Source of the DNA: Kiritimatiellia bacterium
Lineage (GTDB): Bacteria > Verrucomicrobiota > Kiritimatiellia > UBA8416 > JABMPJ01
NCBI GenBank assembly: GCA_030745755.1
Contig: JASLOA010000018.1
Span: 1 to 50,270 of the forward strand
Length of the DNA stretch: 50,270 bases
Reading direction: 5' to 3'
Part shown: piece after piece, positions 15,554 to 24,828 of the stretch
Position numbering within the stretch: position 1 is the first letter of the stretch
Layout of the letters: each line of letters opens with the position of its first letter
Program-made: the position numbers and the translations under genes
The notes under the pieces: model-generated
Seen by the model: the letters and a program-made list of their open reading frames with translations, nothing else
The model's database searches: none
Told to the model about the DNA's origin: nothing

Positions 15554-16987
15554 ATGAGCAAAGATGGGAAGAAGTCAGTTGGAGCAGTCGCGTTTGTTGT
15601 CACAATTCTGGTTGTGGCTGCTGGTGCCGCGGGTGTGTGTGCATTGCTGGTTAACATCGTCGAGCGAAAGGCCGAGGCGAACAACCCCTACGTACGCCTG
15701 GTCGAGGTAACCGAAGACACGACCGATCCGGCGGAGTGGGGCAAGAACTGGCCGCGCCAGTACGATTCCTACAAGCGCACGGCCATTGCCACCCGCACCC
15801 GTTTTGGTGGCCACGGCGGCAGCGAAGCGCTGCCAGAACAGAAGATCGAGCGCGATCCCTGGCTGAAGCGTATGTTCCTCGGTTATGCCTTCTCGATCGA
15901 CTACCGTGATCGCCGCGGCCATGCCTTCATGCTGGAAGACCAGGAGCAGACCGGACGGCAGAAGGTCCCACTCTCGGGGTCCTGCCTGCACTGCCACGGC
16001 TCGGTCATGCCGCTTTATCGCGAGCTGGGCGACGGGGATGCCTTCAAGGGCATGGATGAGACGCACAAGATGTCCTACAAGGAGACCAACGAGAAGCTGC
16101 ATGACATGGGGCACGCGCACCCCGTCTCGTGCGTGGATTGCCATGACCCGGAAAGCATGAAGGTCCGGGTGACTCGCCCCGGCTTCATTCGCGGCATTCA
16201 GGAACTGGCGGCATCGGATGCCCCGGTTCCCGCTTTTCCCTCTGTTGGGATATGGCGCCAGGGATCCCGCTCAAAGCCCTATGACCCGAACGAAGATGCC
16301 ACACGCGGTGAGATGCGCTCCTTCGCCTGTGCGCAATGTCACGTCGAGTACTACTGCGCCGGTGGGTTCCCACTCACGTTCCCGTGGAAGCACGGATTGA
16401 AGATGGAAGACCTCGAGCAGCATTGGGACGAGACCAAGATGAAGGACGGCTCGCGTTTCTACGACTACAAGCACAAGGAGTCGGGGGCCGAGATCCTCAA
16501 GGTCCAGCACCCGGAGTTTGAGCTGTGGGCGCAGGGCATTCACGCCCGCAGCGGGGTTTCCTGCTCAGACTGTCACATGCCCTACATGCGTGATGGTGCG
16601 TCCAAGGTTTCGGATCACTGGGTACGCAGTCCGCTCCTGAACGTGAACCGTGCCTGCCAGACCTGTCACCACGTTTCAGAGAAGGAACTCCTGGAACGGG
16701 TCGACTCTATCCAGGAGAAGAACTTCAATCTGCTGCAGGCCGGCGGAGCCGCCCTGATGGATCTACTCGACGCCGTAGCCGAGGCCAAGAAGGCCGGTGT
16801 AACCGCCGAACAGCTCAAGCCCGCGCTCGAGCTCCAGCGCAAGGCCCAGTGGCGCCTCGACTACATTGCGGCCGAGAACTCAATGGGCTTCCATGCGCCA
16901 CAGGAAGCCGCGCGGATCCTGGCCGAGGCCGCGGACCTCGCCCGTCAGGGCCAGATCGCAGCCATGAAAGCTGCGCGTCCGATGTAG
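15554..16987 (+). CDS. nrfA: Ammonia-forming cytochrome c nitrite reductase, CxxCH heme-1 type
   Basis: 477 residues, start ATG 15554 with AAAGGAG six bases upstream. It reduces nitrite to ammonia with six electrons in the periplasm, fed by NrfH. An uncleaved or cleaved N-terminal hydrophobic segment (about 10-34) is followed by five heme sites: CLHCH (144-148), CVDCH (193-197), CAQCH, CSDCH and CQTCH. Catalytic features are present (CAQCHVEYY with the active-site Tyr, [16 protein letters not shown] with the active-site His). The first site is CxxCH, whereas most NrfA carry CxxCK with Lys-ligated active heme; His-type variants are known, for instance in Campylobacter. Forms an nrfHA operon. 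Confidence 0.92.
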   Translation: MSKDGKKSVGAVAFVVTILVVAAGAAGVCALLVNIVERKAEANNPYVRLVEVTEDTTDPAEWGKNWPRQYDSYKRTAIATRTRFGGHGGSEALPEQKIERDPWLKRMFLGYAFSIDYRDRRGHAFMLEDQEQTGRQKVPLSGSCLHCHGSVMPLYRELGDGDAFKGMDETHKMSYKETNEKLHDMGHAHPVSCVDCHDPESMKVRVTRPGFIRGIQELAASDAPVPAFPSVGIWRQGSRSKPYDPNEDATRGEMRSFACAQCHVEYYCAGGFPLTFPWKHGLKMEDLEQHWDETKMKDGSRFYDYKHKESGAEILKVQHPEFELWAQGIHARSGVSCSDCHMPYMRDGASKVSDHWVRSPLLNVNRACQTCHHVSEKELLERVDSIQEKNFNLLQAGGAALMDLLDAVAEAKKAGVTAEQLKPALELQRKAQWRLDYIAAENSMGFHAPQEAARILAEAADLARQGQIAAMKAARPM

Positions 16988-17023
16988 CAGTGAATCAAGC
17001 GCAGCGGTGCCCCGATCGGTCTT

Positions 17024-18202
17024 CTAAGAGCGTCCTTGGGCCGAACCCCGCTGAATGCTGGTGGAGCCGAAGGTCTGGCGGAGGGTGTCGACGGTGTGGC
17101 TGAGGCGCTCGTTGCGCTGACGCTCTTTCTCGTCGTCCATCATGAGGGAGAGCTGGGCGGGGGCTTCAGTGGCAAGATCGCTTACGCCGAAACCGATCAG
17201 GCGGACGGGCTTGATAAGTGCTTCGTTGTCAAACAGATCCGTTGCCATGGCGCGTAGCGTGAAGTCGTCGCAGGCGGGCGGATTCAGGGGACGCTGGCGG
17301 GTAATAGTCTCGAACCCCTGCCAACGCAGTTTGAGTCGCGCCAGTCCGGCGAGCTTGCCGGAGGCACGCAGACGGCGACCCACCTTGTCGGTCAGGTTCA
17401 GCAGTACCCCCCGGATCTCATCGTAGTCGGAACAGTCGTGCGTGAAGGTATGTTCGTTCGAGATACTCTTTTCTTCGCGTTCGGTTTCGACCTCACGCTC
17501 GTCCCGTCCGAATGCTAGCCGATAGAGATGAGACGCCCCGTGTTCGCCCAGGATTCTGGTGAGGCGCGACAGCTCCAGCCGCTGGACCTGACCGATAGTA
17601 TGGAGTCCCGCCTGTTCCAAGTGCTTCTGCGTCACTCTGCCCACGCCCCAGATACGCCCAAGTGGAAGGGGCGCGAGGAACGCGGCTATCTCGTTGGGGT
17701 CGGTCGGCACCACGGTCAGCCCGTCGGGCTTGTCCATATCGCTGGCGAGTTTGGCGAGGAACTTGTTGGATGCAACGCCGGCCGAAGCAGTGAGCCGGGT
17801 CTCGTCACGGATCGTATCCCTGATCTGGCCGGCAATCTGCTCGCCGTTACCGAAGAGGCGGATGACTCCGGTCACGTCAAGAAACGCTTCGTCGACCGAG
17901 AGCGGTTCGACCAGCGGTGTAAAGCGCTCGAAGATATCGCGAATCTGTCGTGACACCTCCCCGTAGCGCTTGCCATCGGGTGGCAGGAAGACGGCATGGG
18001 GACAGCGACGGAGGGCCTCACGTGAGGGCATGGCGGAGTGAACGCCGAACTGTCGCGCTTCATACGATGCTGCGGCCACGACGCCACGCTGGTCCGGTGC
18101 CGAGCCCACCACGACCGGCTTGCCGCGCAGCTCCGGCCGGTCGCGCTGCTCCACCGAGGTGAAGAAGGCGTCCATGTCAACATGCAGAATCGTCCGTTTC
18201 AT
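17024..18202 (-). CDS. dinB: DNA polymerase IV (Y family)
   Basis: 392 residues from ATG 18202; the longer frame to 18220 has no better start. The Y-family palm is clear: ILHVDMDAFFTSVEQ (catalytic Asp), VVVGSAPDQRGVVAAASYEARQFGV, and SVDEAFLDVTG (second acidic pair). The thumb HhH region (LPLGRIWGVGRVTQKHLEQ) and little-finger domain follow, with AQLSLMMDD near the C terminus as a probable beta-clamp-binding motif. It performs error-prone translesion synthesis. It is monocistronic and divergent from the riboswitch-btuB unit; no LexA-type box was recognised upstream. Confidence 0.95.
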   Translation of the reverse strand: MKRTILHVDMDAFFTSVEQRDRPELRGKPVVVGSAPDQRGVVAAASYEARQFGVHSAMPSREALRRCPHAVFLPPDGKRYGEVSRQIRDIFERFTPLVEPLSVDEAFLDVTGVIRLFGNGEQIAGQIRDTIRDETRLTASAGVASNKFLAKLASDMDKPDGLTVVPTDPNEIAAFLAPLPLGRIWGVGRVTQKHLEQAGLHTIGQVQRLELSRLTRILGEHGASHLYRLAFGRDEREVETEREEKSISNEHTFTHDCSDYDEIRGVLLNLTDKVGRRLRASGKLAGLARLKLRWQGFETITRQRPLNPPACDDFTLRAMATDLFDNEALIKPVRLIGFGVSDLATEAPAQLSLMMDDEKERQRNERLSHTVDTLRQTFGSTSIQRGSAQGRS

Positions 18203-18255
18203 TGTGAGAAAGCATAGCACGGGTGCGGGCTGTGGCGCGCAGATGAAATTGGTCG

Positions 18256-18284
18256 TTGACGTCGTTAAGGTGTGCGGCTACCGT
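18256..18284 (+). promoter_or_regulatory. Candidate promoter for the btuB riboswitch transcript
   Basis: TTGACG (18256-18261), 17-base spacer, TACCGT (18279-18284). It places the start near 18291, about 33 bases before the aptamer. The -35 is good; the -10 is moderate. Confidence 0.4.
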
Positions 18285-18323
18285 TCGCACCGTTGTTCTT
18301 TGATCATTCACCTTTTTCACGAG

Positions 18324-18477
18324 GAGCGAACGGAAGTCTGTGAGAATCAGACGCGGTCGCGCCGCTGTAATCTCTCTTCGCCAGGGGGCGAAGAACGTCG
18401 TAGGTCTTGCAGGCCACGCTTTCGGGTATGAAACCGGAAGGCTACCGATGACGGGAGAAAGCCAGAAGACGTTGCTC
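18324..18477 (+). promoter_or_regulatory. Cobalamin riboswitch upstream of btuB
   Basis: Class-defining segments occur in order: GGAAGTCTGTGAGAATCAGA, GCGGTCGCGCCGCTGTAA, AGGCCACG, the loop CCGGAAGGC and the B12-box-like GAAAGCCAGAAGAC. Outer arms GAGC(G)AAC and GTTGCTC can form P1. Adenosylcobalamin or a related corrinoid would stabilise the fold and lower expression of the downstream uptake and salvage genes. A hairpin terminator at 18562 is the likely expression platform. Confidence 0.88.
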
Positions 18478-18561
18478 ATCGTGCTCATTATCGGGATACC
18501 GGCGGGTGTCCTGCTCCTTCGCGGACAAGGGGAGTGAATGAGGCTGCTGCATTCTCTGCAC

Positions 18562-18604
18562 AGACCCTCGCGCTACACATCCGGAAGGCGCGCGGGTCTT
18601 TTTT
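18562..18604 (+). terminator. Riboswitch-controlled terminator before btuB
   Basis: AGACCC-t-CGCGC pairs with GCGCG-c-GGGTCT, one mismatch, followed by a run of six T. It stands 85 bases after the aptamer and 148 bases before btuB, as expected for transcriptional attenuation by the cobalamin riboswitch. Confidence 0.8.
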
Positions 18605-18619
18605 GTGCCCGTGAGAGGC

Positions 18620-18706
18620 TCCGGCCAAGGGGAGGGTCCTTGGCTGGACCGGTTCGGAATACCGAACCGCTAAGGCCTGCGGACCCTCCCCTTGGCCTCC
18701 GCTGGA
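18620..18706. repeat. Palindromic element in btuB leader (core shared with priA)
   Basis: Long inverted repeat with arms CCAAGGGGAGGGTCC and GGACCCTCCCCTTGG around the core GACCGGTTCGG-AATA-CCGAACCGC. The same core, with different arms, lies in frame inside priA at 41632-41702. In the btuB leader it may add structure between terminator and gene; mobile palindrome origin is inferred. Confidence 0.8.
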
Positions 18707-18751
18707 GGTAGATAGGGTACCCATCACACACAACAGACAAAAGGGGATAGA

Positions 18752-20587
18752 ATGCAGAAGTGTAGTATTGTAGTGGCAGGCATCCTGGCGGTGCTGGCTG
18801 GAATCGTAGAGGCGGAAATCGTCGTGAGCGCCGGTCGGGTACCGACGGCGGCTGAGGATGTATCCAGTTCGGTAACATCGCTGTCGGCGGCGGACCTGGA
18901 GCGTATGCAAGTCACGGCGCTTCCGGAGGCACTGCAGCTGGTGCCGGGGGTACACGTCATCCGAAATGGCGGGGTCGGTCAGCGAGAGAGTATCTTCATC
19001 CGCGGCGCGAGTTCGGACCATGTGTTGGTGCTGGTTGATGGCGTCGAGATGAACGATCCCTCCATGACCGGGCGACGCGCGGACCTGGCGATGCTCGATG
19101 TGGCCGACATCGAACGGGTCGAAGTCTTACGGGGGGCGCAAGGTGCGATCTATGGCGGCGATGCCTTGGGTGGCGTAATCAACGTTATTACCAAGCGTGG
19201 TGAAGGTGCACCGAAAGTAACGCTGTCGGCTGAGGCCGGATCGTTCGAGACCTACCGCGAGACGGCGTCATTTTCCGGATCGACGGGTATAGTGAACTAT
19301 GCGTTTACCGCCACGAGGATCGATTCGGATGGCATCTCGGCCGCGAACGAACGTGACGGGAACACCGAGGAAGATGGTTATGAACGAACCGGTGTATCCG
19401 GGCGTATAGGTATCACGCCACTTGAAAACCTGGTCCTCGACCTGGTGGCACGCTACAGTCGATCCAAAGCCGACTACGATGCTGGTGCGGGAGCAGGGGG
19501 CGACGCTGAGGACAACGTGGCCGATGTGGAACGGCTGTCTCTAGGGGGCTCGGCTAAGCTGGGGCTCCTCGATTCGAAGTGGCAACAGCATCTGAGTGCT
19601 TCAATCGCAACGCACCAGCGGGATTTCTCATCGAGTTGGGGGGACAACTGGTTCGATTCGGAACTCGCGAAGGTTGGTTGGCAACACGATCTCTACCACG
19701 AGGATGTGAACGTGTTCACCGCCGGCATGGAAGTGGAGGATGAATCGGCGGAGACGGATTCCTTCGAGAAAGTCGATAGCGAGATCAAGAGTCTCTACGT
19801 GCAGGACCAACTGCGGCTCGGGGATCTTGTCGTAGTGGGCGGGGTGAGGCTGGACGACCACGATACATTTGGCGAAGAGATCACGAGTCGTGTGGGACTG
19901 TCCTACGCATTGAAAGATCTTGGTTCTCGCCTGAAAGCGACCTACGGAACCGGGTTCAAGGCTCCCTCCCTTTACCAGCTCTATGCGTCCGCATCGGAGT
20001 TCGGGCCAATAGGGAACGCCGATTTGGCGGCGGAGAAGAGCAAGACATGGGATGCCGGGATAGAGCAGAGCCTGGGCGATGGTCGCGCCACCGTGGGGGT
20101 CACCTACTTCAGCAGCGACTACGAGGATCTGATCGACTTCGAGAACGGGTACGTCAACAGAGCTGAAGCCGAAATCCGTGGCGTCGAAGTCACGGCTGAC
20201 ATCAAGGTGTGCGAGCACGTGGATATGGGTGTGGCATACACGTACACGCATAGCGAGGACGGCGCAGGAGATGTGCTGGTCCGTCGTGCCCGTAACCGGG
20301 CATCTGCTGACATCCGGAGTCGGTGGGGCGACGATGTGAATCTCAGTCTGTCCTGTGTCTACGTTGGCTCGCGGGAGGACGTGTTCTATGACTCAGCCAC
20401 ATTCGCAAGTGTAGAGGAGGAACTCCCGGGACACGTGGTCCTTAACGCGGCCGCTTCGTGGGATGTCTCCGAGACGGTTACATTGTTCGGGCGAATTGAC
20501 AACCTGCTGGATAAGGACTACGAGATGATATCCGGCTACGGTACGCCGGGCCTTTCCGGCTATGGCGGTATTCGCGTCACGCTGTAA
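18752..20587 (+). CDS. btuB: TonB-dependent outer-membrane receptor, BtuB type
   Basis: 611 residues with signal peptide (cleavage near GIVEA), AAGGGG upstream of the ATG. A TonB-box-like EIVVSAGR directly follows the signal. The plug domain shows ALQLVPGVHVIRNGG, IFIRGASSDHVLVLVDG and IERVEVLRGAQGAIYGGDALGG, followed by a 22-strand-type barrel ending in the membrane-targeting GGIRVTL. Size matches BtuB (594 aa in E. coli). It imports cobamides into the periplasm using TonB energy. Its place behind a cobalamin riboswitch and before salvage genes supports the substrate. Confidence 0.93.
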   Translation: MQKCSIVVAGILAVLAGIVEAEIVVSAGRVPTAAEDVSSSVTSLSAADLERMQVTALPEALQLVPGVHVIRNGGVGQRESIFIRGASSDHVLVLVDGVEMNDPSMTGRRADLAMLDVADIERVEVLRGAQGAIYGGDALGGVINVITKRGEGAPKVTLSAEAGSFETYRETASFSGSTGIVNYAFTATRIDSDGISAANERDGNTEEDGYERTGVSGRIGITPLENLVLDLVARYSRSKADYDAGAGAGGDAEDNVADVERLSLGGSAKLGLLDSKWQQHLSASIATHQRDFSSSWGDNWFDSELAKVGWQHDLYHEDVNVFTAGMEVEDESAETDSFEKVDSEIKSLYVQDQLRLGDLVVVGGVRLDDHDTFGEEITSRVGLSYALKDLGSRLKATYGTGFKAPSLYQLYASASEFGPIGNADLAAEKSKTWDAGIEQSLGDGRATVGVTYFSSDYEDLIDFENGYVNRAEAEIRGVEVTADIKVCEHVDMGVAYTYTHSEDGAGDVLVRRARNRASADIRSRWGDDVNLSLSCVYVGSREDVFYDSATFASVEEELPGHVVLNAAASWDVSETVTLFGRIDNLLDKDYEMISGYGTPGLSGYGGIRVTL

Positions 20588-20636
20588 CGGGGTGAGTTCA
20601 ACACGAACAAGGCGTCAACGGGAAGCGGTGAACGAA

Positions 20637-21317
20637 ATGCATAAACTCAATGGCGATTGCTTCTGTTCATGGAGTGGGGGCAAGGATTCCTGCCTTGCGC
20701 TTCATCGGTCGATGCAGGCCGGTGCAAGACCGGCCGGTCTCATCACGATGATGATTGAAGATGGCCATCGCTCGCGCTCGCATGGTCTGCGCCAGGATGT
20801 TGTGGATGCACAGGCGGCGGCCATGGGGCTGCCGCTGTTTCGCCGTGCAACATCATGGAACGAGTACGAAGCGAACTTCATCGATGTTCTCGCTGAAGTG
20901 AGGGCGGGTGGTGTCGACGTTGGGATCTTTGGCGACATAGATCTTCAGGATCACCGCGACTGGGTTGAGCGTGTCTGTGCCACCGCCGGTATGCGGGCTA
21001 TGCTGCCGCTCTGGAATGAGCCCCGCCTCGACATGGTGCGTGAGTGTATCGATGCAGGCATCGACTGTCGCATCGTGTCCTGCAAGGCAGAGCTGATGGG
21101 GAAAGAGTACCTTGGCCAGGCCCTGACGCATGAGTTGGCGACATCACTTGAGTCAGCAGGCATCGATGCCTGCGGGGAGAATGGTGAGTTCCACACGGTT
21201 GTTGTAGATGGACCGATGTTCCAGAGACCGCTTGTGCTTGAGGCGGGTGAGGTGTATGAACACGGCGGGCATTGGGCGCTCGACTACCACGTTCCTTCCC
21301 CACTCACCAAGGCATGA
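20637..21317 (+). CDS. DUF71/Dph6-like ATP-pyrophosphatase, B12-associated
   Basis: 226 residues from ATG 20637 (GTG 20628 in frame is also possible). The PP-loop CSWSGGKDSCLALH near the N terminus marks an N-type ATP pyrophosphatase that activates a carboxyl group by adenylation. The DUF71/ATP_bind_4 signature GENGEFHT and DIDLQDHRDWVERVC are present. Eukaryotic and archaeal relatives make diphthamide; a bacterial subgroup clusters with B12 genes and was predicted by comparative genomics to act in B12 salvage. Here it lies between btuB and cobD-cobQ, 49 bases after btuB, and its stop overlaps the next start (ATGA), strongly supporting the B12 role. Exact reaction unknown. Confidence 0.85.
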   Translation: MHKLNGDCFCSWSGGKDSCLALHRSMQAGARPAGLITMMIEDGHRSRSHGLRQDVVDAQAAAMGLPLFRRATSWNEYEANFIDVLAEVRAGGVDVGIFGDIDLQDHRDWVERVCATAGMRAMLPLWNEPRLDMVRECIDAGIDCRIVSCKAELMGKEYLGQALTHELATSLESAGIDACGENGEFHTVVVDGPMFQRPLVLEAGEVYEHGGHWALDYHVPSPLTKA

Positions 21318-23887
21318 GAGAGAAGCGACAGACCAACTGGCACCATGGCGGTGACGTGAACCGGCTAGCGGATGCCTTGGGCTGCGACGCATCGGACATT
21401 CTTGATTTCTCGGCCAACATTAATCCACTGGGCCCTCCCTCGTGTATGCGGGCGGCAGCGGCACGGGCGTTGGACCATGTCTCGAGCTATCCCGATCCCT
21501 TCGCGCGCGAGCTGTGCGCACGCATCGCTGAGCAGCATGACATCGAGGCGGAGAGCATTCTCTGCGGTAACGGTTCATCGGAACTGTTTGCCGGGGTGTT
21601 GCGCGCTCTCGATGCAACGCGTGCCCTGATACCCTCGCCGGCATATATCGGCTACCGCGAGGCGGCGGACGCCGTCGGGCTTCCCGTTGTGGCATTGCCG
21701 CTTAACGGGGAGTATGAGGTGGACTGGCCTGGACTGGCGGGCGAGCTTGTGTCAGGCGATGTCGTGTTGCTGGGACATCCTGCCAACCCGACAGGGCGTC
21801 TGCTGAACAAGGACGTTCTATGCAAGGTGTGTTCTGAGCACCCCGGCTGCCACTTCCTCGTTGACGAGTCGTTCCTGGATTTCGTGGCCGACGGTGCTGA
21901 GCGCTCCCTGGTGAGCGGACGGCCCGACAACGTCACGGTCCTTCGTTCCATGACGAAGTTCTATGCCATTCCGGGACTACGTCTCGGCTATATGGTAGGG
22001 GCGCCTGCGCTTGTCGATGCCGCGCGCCGACAATTGCCGCCATGGTCAGTAAATGGACCGGCCCAGTCCGTTGGTCTGAGCGTCCTGGCGGACGCAAAGT
22101 ATGCCGAACGGTCGCGGCGGTTGACCGCCCTATGGCGATCAGAATTGAAGGCGGGGGTGGAAGCGCTTGGCGTGTCGGTTGTCCCGGCGGTGGCGAACTA
22201 CCTCTTGTGCCATGTGCCGAGCGCTAGAGGTGACGCAGCAGGATTGTGCGAAGCGCTGCTCGCACACAGAATTGCCATCCGGGCATGCGCCGACTTCGAC
22301 GGACTTGATGGGCGGGCTTTCAGGGTTGCCGTCCGCACGCCGCATGAGAACGGGCGATTGCTCGATGCTCTGCAGTCGGTGTGGGGCAAGGCGGCTCCAC
22401 GTCCCAGCCGGAGAACACCGGCACTCATGTTGCAGGGGACGGCCTCGGGAGTGGGCAAGAGCTTGCTTGCGGCCGGATTGTGTCGAGTGCTGAGACAGGA
22501 TGGCATTCGGGTGGCCCCCTTCAAGGCGCAGAACATGGCACTCAACTCCTATGTGACGGCGGATGGCAAAGAGATGGGGCGATCGCAGGTCACCCAGGCC
22601 TCTGCGTGTGGTTTGGCGCCGGACGTCCGTATGAACCCGCTGCTGCTGAAGCCCATGGGAGCGTCCGGCTGTCAGGTCGTGCTCGAGGGGAAAGCGATTG
22701 GTGTCTGGACGGGGATGGAACAGCACCATGAGCGGAAGAAGTTGGAAGACGCCATCGATCGCAGCTATGCCTCACTGTCAGCCGAGTTCGATGCCATTGT
22801 CCTCGAGGGAGCGGGGAGCCCGGCGGAGATAAACCTGAAAGACCGTGACCTGGTAAACATGGCGATGGCCCGCAAGGCCCAGTCGCCGGTGCTGCTCGTG
22901 GGCGACATCGATCGTGGGGGTGTATACGCCTCGCTGATCGGCACCATGGAGACCTTCGATGACTGGGAACGCCAGCTTGTAGCCGGTTTCATCGTTAACC
23001 GTCTGCGTGGGCAGGCGGCAGGGCTGGCTCCCGCCAACGTCCACCTGGAGCAGCGCTGTGGTAAGCCCGTGTTGGGCGTCGTTCCGTTTCTCAATGACCT
23101 GCACCTGCCCGAAGAGGACAGCGTCACCTTTGGGGTGGGTCGTTACCACCGGAAGGCTCAGCGTGAAGATGCGCTGGACATCGCGGTCATCGCACTGCCA
23201 CACATCTCCAACTTCACGGATCTCGATCCGCTTCTGATCGAGCCGGATGTCGGACTCAGGTCGGTGTCGAGTCCACGCGATCTCGGAACTCCGCATGCCG
23301 TCATCCTGCCGGGCAGCAAGAACACCACGGCCGATCTTCAGATGTTGATGGATACAGGCCTCGCCCCTGCGATCGCCGAATTGGCCGCCGGGGACTGCAT
23401 GGTGGTAGGGGTCTGTGCCGGTATGCAGATGCTGGGCAGGCACGTGTTGGATGAAAGCGACGTTGAGGGCGGATCGGGTCGCGGATTGGGACTGCTTCCG
23501 GTGCGTACCGTTATGATGAAGGAGAAGACGTTGCGTCAGACGACCGCCACGCATCTGCTCAGCGGGCTGCCGGTGAAGGGATACGAGATTCACCATGGTC
23601 AGACAACGTCCAGTGGGGACGTGGCGGTTGCCATGAAGACGGACGATGGCAACGCTGTCGGCTATGCCTCCCCGGACGGTAGCGTCTGGGGCACGTACCT
23701 GCACGGTGTCTTTGATGGTGACGCGTTCCGCTCCTGGTTCCTGAACGACCTGCGCCGCCGGCGGGGGCTCTCCCCGATTGAACGGTCCGCCGGGGTCTAC
23801 GGTCTCGAGCCGGCGCTTGACCGGCTCGCGGAAGCCGTCCGGGAGCATCTGGACATGAAGCGGATCTACAGGATCATGGGACTGTGA
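21314..23887 (+). CDS. cobDQ: Fused threonine-phosphate decarboxylase and cobyric acid synthase
   Basis: 857 residues with two enzymes in one chain. Residues 1-355 are a PLP fold-type-I enzyme of the CobD/CobC family: SANINPLGPP, GNGSSELF, and the Schiff-base lysine K215 in SMTKFYAIPGLRLGY. It makes (R)-1-amino-2-propanol phosphate from threonine phosphate. Residues 368-857 are CobQ/CbiP: ATP site GTASGVGKS (375-383), FKAQNMALNSYVT, and a class I glutamine amidotransferase domain with nucleophile C701 (GVCAGMQMLG) and H797 (YLHGVFD). It amidates the corrin ring to give cobyric acid. The fusion joins two inputs of CbiB, the next gene, with four-base overlaps on both sides. Confidence 0.93.
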   Translation: MREKRQTNWHHGGDVNRLADALGCDASDILDFSANINPLGPPSCMRAAAARALDHVSSYPDPFARELCARIAEQHDIEAESILCGNGSSELFAGVLRALDATRALIPSPAYIGYREAADAVGLPVVALPLNGEYEVDWPGLAGELVSGDVVLLGHPANPTGRLLNKDVLCKVCSEHPGCHFLVDESFLDFVADGAERSLVSGRPDNVTVLRSMTKFYAIPGLRLGYMVGAPALVDAARRQLPPWSVNGPAQSVGLSVLADAKYAERSRRLTALWRSELKAGVEALGVSVVPAVANYLLCHVPSARGDAAGLCEALLAHRIAIRACADFDGLDGRAFRVAVRTPHENGRLLDALQSVWGKAAPRPSRRTPALMLQGTASGVGKSLLAAGLCRVLRQDGIRVAPFKAQNMALNSYVTADGKEMGRSQVTQASACGLAPDVRMNPLLLKPMGASGCQVVLEGKAIGVWTGMEQHHERKKLEDAIDRSYASLSAEFDAIVLEGAGSPAEINLKDRDLVNMAMARKAQSPVLLVGDIDRGGVYASLIGTMETFDDWERQLVAGFIVNRLRGQAAGLAPANVHLEQRCGKPVLGVVPFLNDLHLPEEDSVTFGVGRYHRKAQREDALDIAVIALPHISNFTDLDPLLIEPDVGLRSVSSPRDLGTPHAVILPGSKNTTADLQMLMDTGLAPAIAELAAGDCMVVGVCAGMQMLGRHVLDESDVEGGSGRGLGLLPVRTVMMKEKTLRQTTATHLLSGLPVKGYEIHHGQTTSSGDVAVAMKTDDGNAVGYASPDGSVWGTYLHGVFDGDAFRSWFLNDLRRRRGLSPIERSAGVYGLEPALDRLAEAVREHLDMKRIYRIMGL

Positions 23888-24828
23888 GCGCAGGTACGGT
23901 CGTCCTCTTCCTGGCAGTGGCGCTTGACCTCTTACTGGGCGATCCGCAGCGGTGGCCACATCCCGTGCGGGGCATGGGGTGGTTGATCCGTCTCGGCGAG
24001 CGGTGGACGCGTGGTGCGATTTCAAGCAGCAGATGGGCGGGCGTAGTCACTGCGGCGTTTGTGATGGCGGTCTGCGGAGGGGTTGCATTTGCACTGGTGG
24101 AGGGGGCGCAGAGACTGCACCCCACGGCTGGCGCGGTGGTCTCTGTCCTGATTATCTATAGCTGCCTGGGGGCGCGTGATCTGTCGGACCATGCCGTGCG
24201 TGTCAGGCGCCGACTGGCAGAGCAGGATCTTGAGGGCGCGCGCCAGGCCGTTGGCATGATGGTCAGTCGCGATACGGGCGAGTTGGACGCGGGCAACGTC
24301 AGCCGCGGGGCGATCGAATCGGTTGCAGAGAACCTGGTCGATGGTGCGATCGCCCCGTTGCTGTTTGCGGGACTGTTCGGCCCGGTGGGTGCTGTCGTGT
24401 TCAAGGCTGTCAGCACCATGGATTCCATGATAGGCAAGCGCGATGAGCGCTACCGTGAATGCGGGACTTTCGCGGCTCGCCTTGATGACGTGCTCAACTT
24501 CATTCCCGCACGGTTGGGGTATCTCCTGATCGCAGTGGCGGCACCGTTGGTTCGGCTCAACAGCGGAGCGGCGTTGCGGATCGGGTGGCGCGATCGGAAG
24601 AAACACGACAGCCCCAACTCCGCCTGGTCCGAGGCGGCCTTTGCCGGTGCCCTCGGGGTCAAACTGGGTGGCGTCGACAGCTACGGGGGTGAGCCGAAAC
24701 CGCACCCCCTGCTGGGCGACGGGTGCGGTCCTTCGGTCACGCATCTGACCTCGGCTATTCGCCTCATGTGGGTCAGCTACGTTCTTGCCTTTGCCCTTGT
24801 CGCCGCGTTCAGCTTTGCCAGGCCCTGA
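23884..24828 (+). CDS. cbiB: Adenosylcobinamide-phosphate synthase
   Basis: 314 residues, GTG start overlapping the previous stop (GTGA). Integral membrane protein with several hydrophobic segments. Family motifs: ALDLLLGDPQRWPHPVRGMG at the N terminus, SRDTGELDAGNVSRGAIESVAENLVDG in the middle, and KKHDSPNSAWSEAAFAGALG. It joins cobyric acid to aminopropanol phosphate, the product of the preceding CobD domain. Its 3' end overlaps the convergent TrpD-like gene by 52 bases. Last gene of the + strand B12 operon. Confidence 0.94.
   Translation: MSAGTVVLFLAVALDLLLGDPQRWPHPVRGMGWLIRLGERWTRGAISSSRWAGVVTAAFVMAVCGGVAFALVEGAQRLHPTAGAVVSVLIIYSCLGARDLSDHAVRVRRRLAEQDLEGARQAVGMMVSRDTGELDAGNVSRGAIESVAENLVDGAIAPLLFAGLFGPVGAVVFKAVSTMDSMIGKRDERYRECGTFAARLDDVLNFIPARLGYLLIAVAAPLVRLNSGAALRIGWRDRKKHDSPNSAWSEAAFAGALGVKLGGVDSYGGEPKPHPLLGDGCGPSVTHLTSAIRLMWVSYVLAFALVAAFSFARP

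Noticed and set aside
18448..18537. Small hydrophobic peptide frame (MTGESQKTLLIVLIIGIPAG...)
   Set aside because: It overlaps the 3' half of the cobalamin riboswitch, including the B12-box-like segment, and has no clear ribosome-binding site, so the coding look is probably a by-product of conserved RNA sequence.
22778..24025. 415-codon minus-strand frame opposite cobDQ
   Set aside because: Antisense to a clearly conserved enzyme fusion; no motif found.
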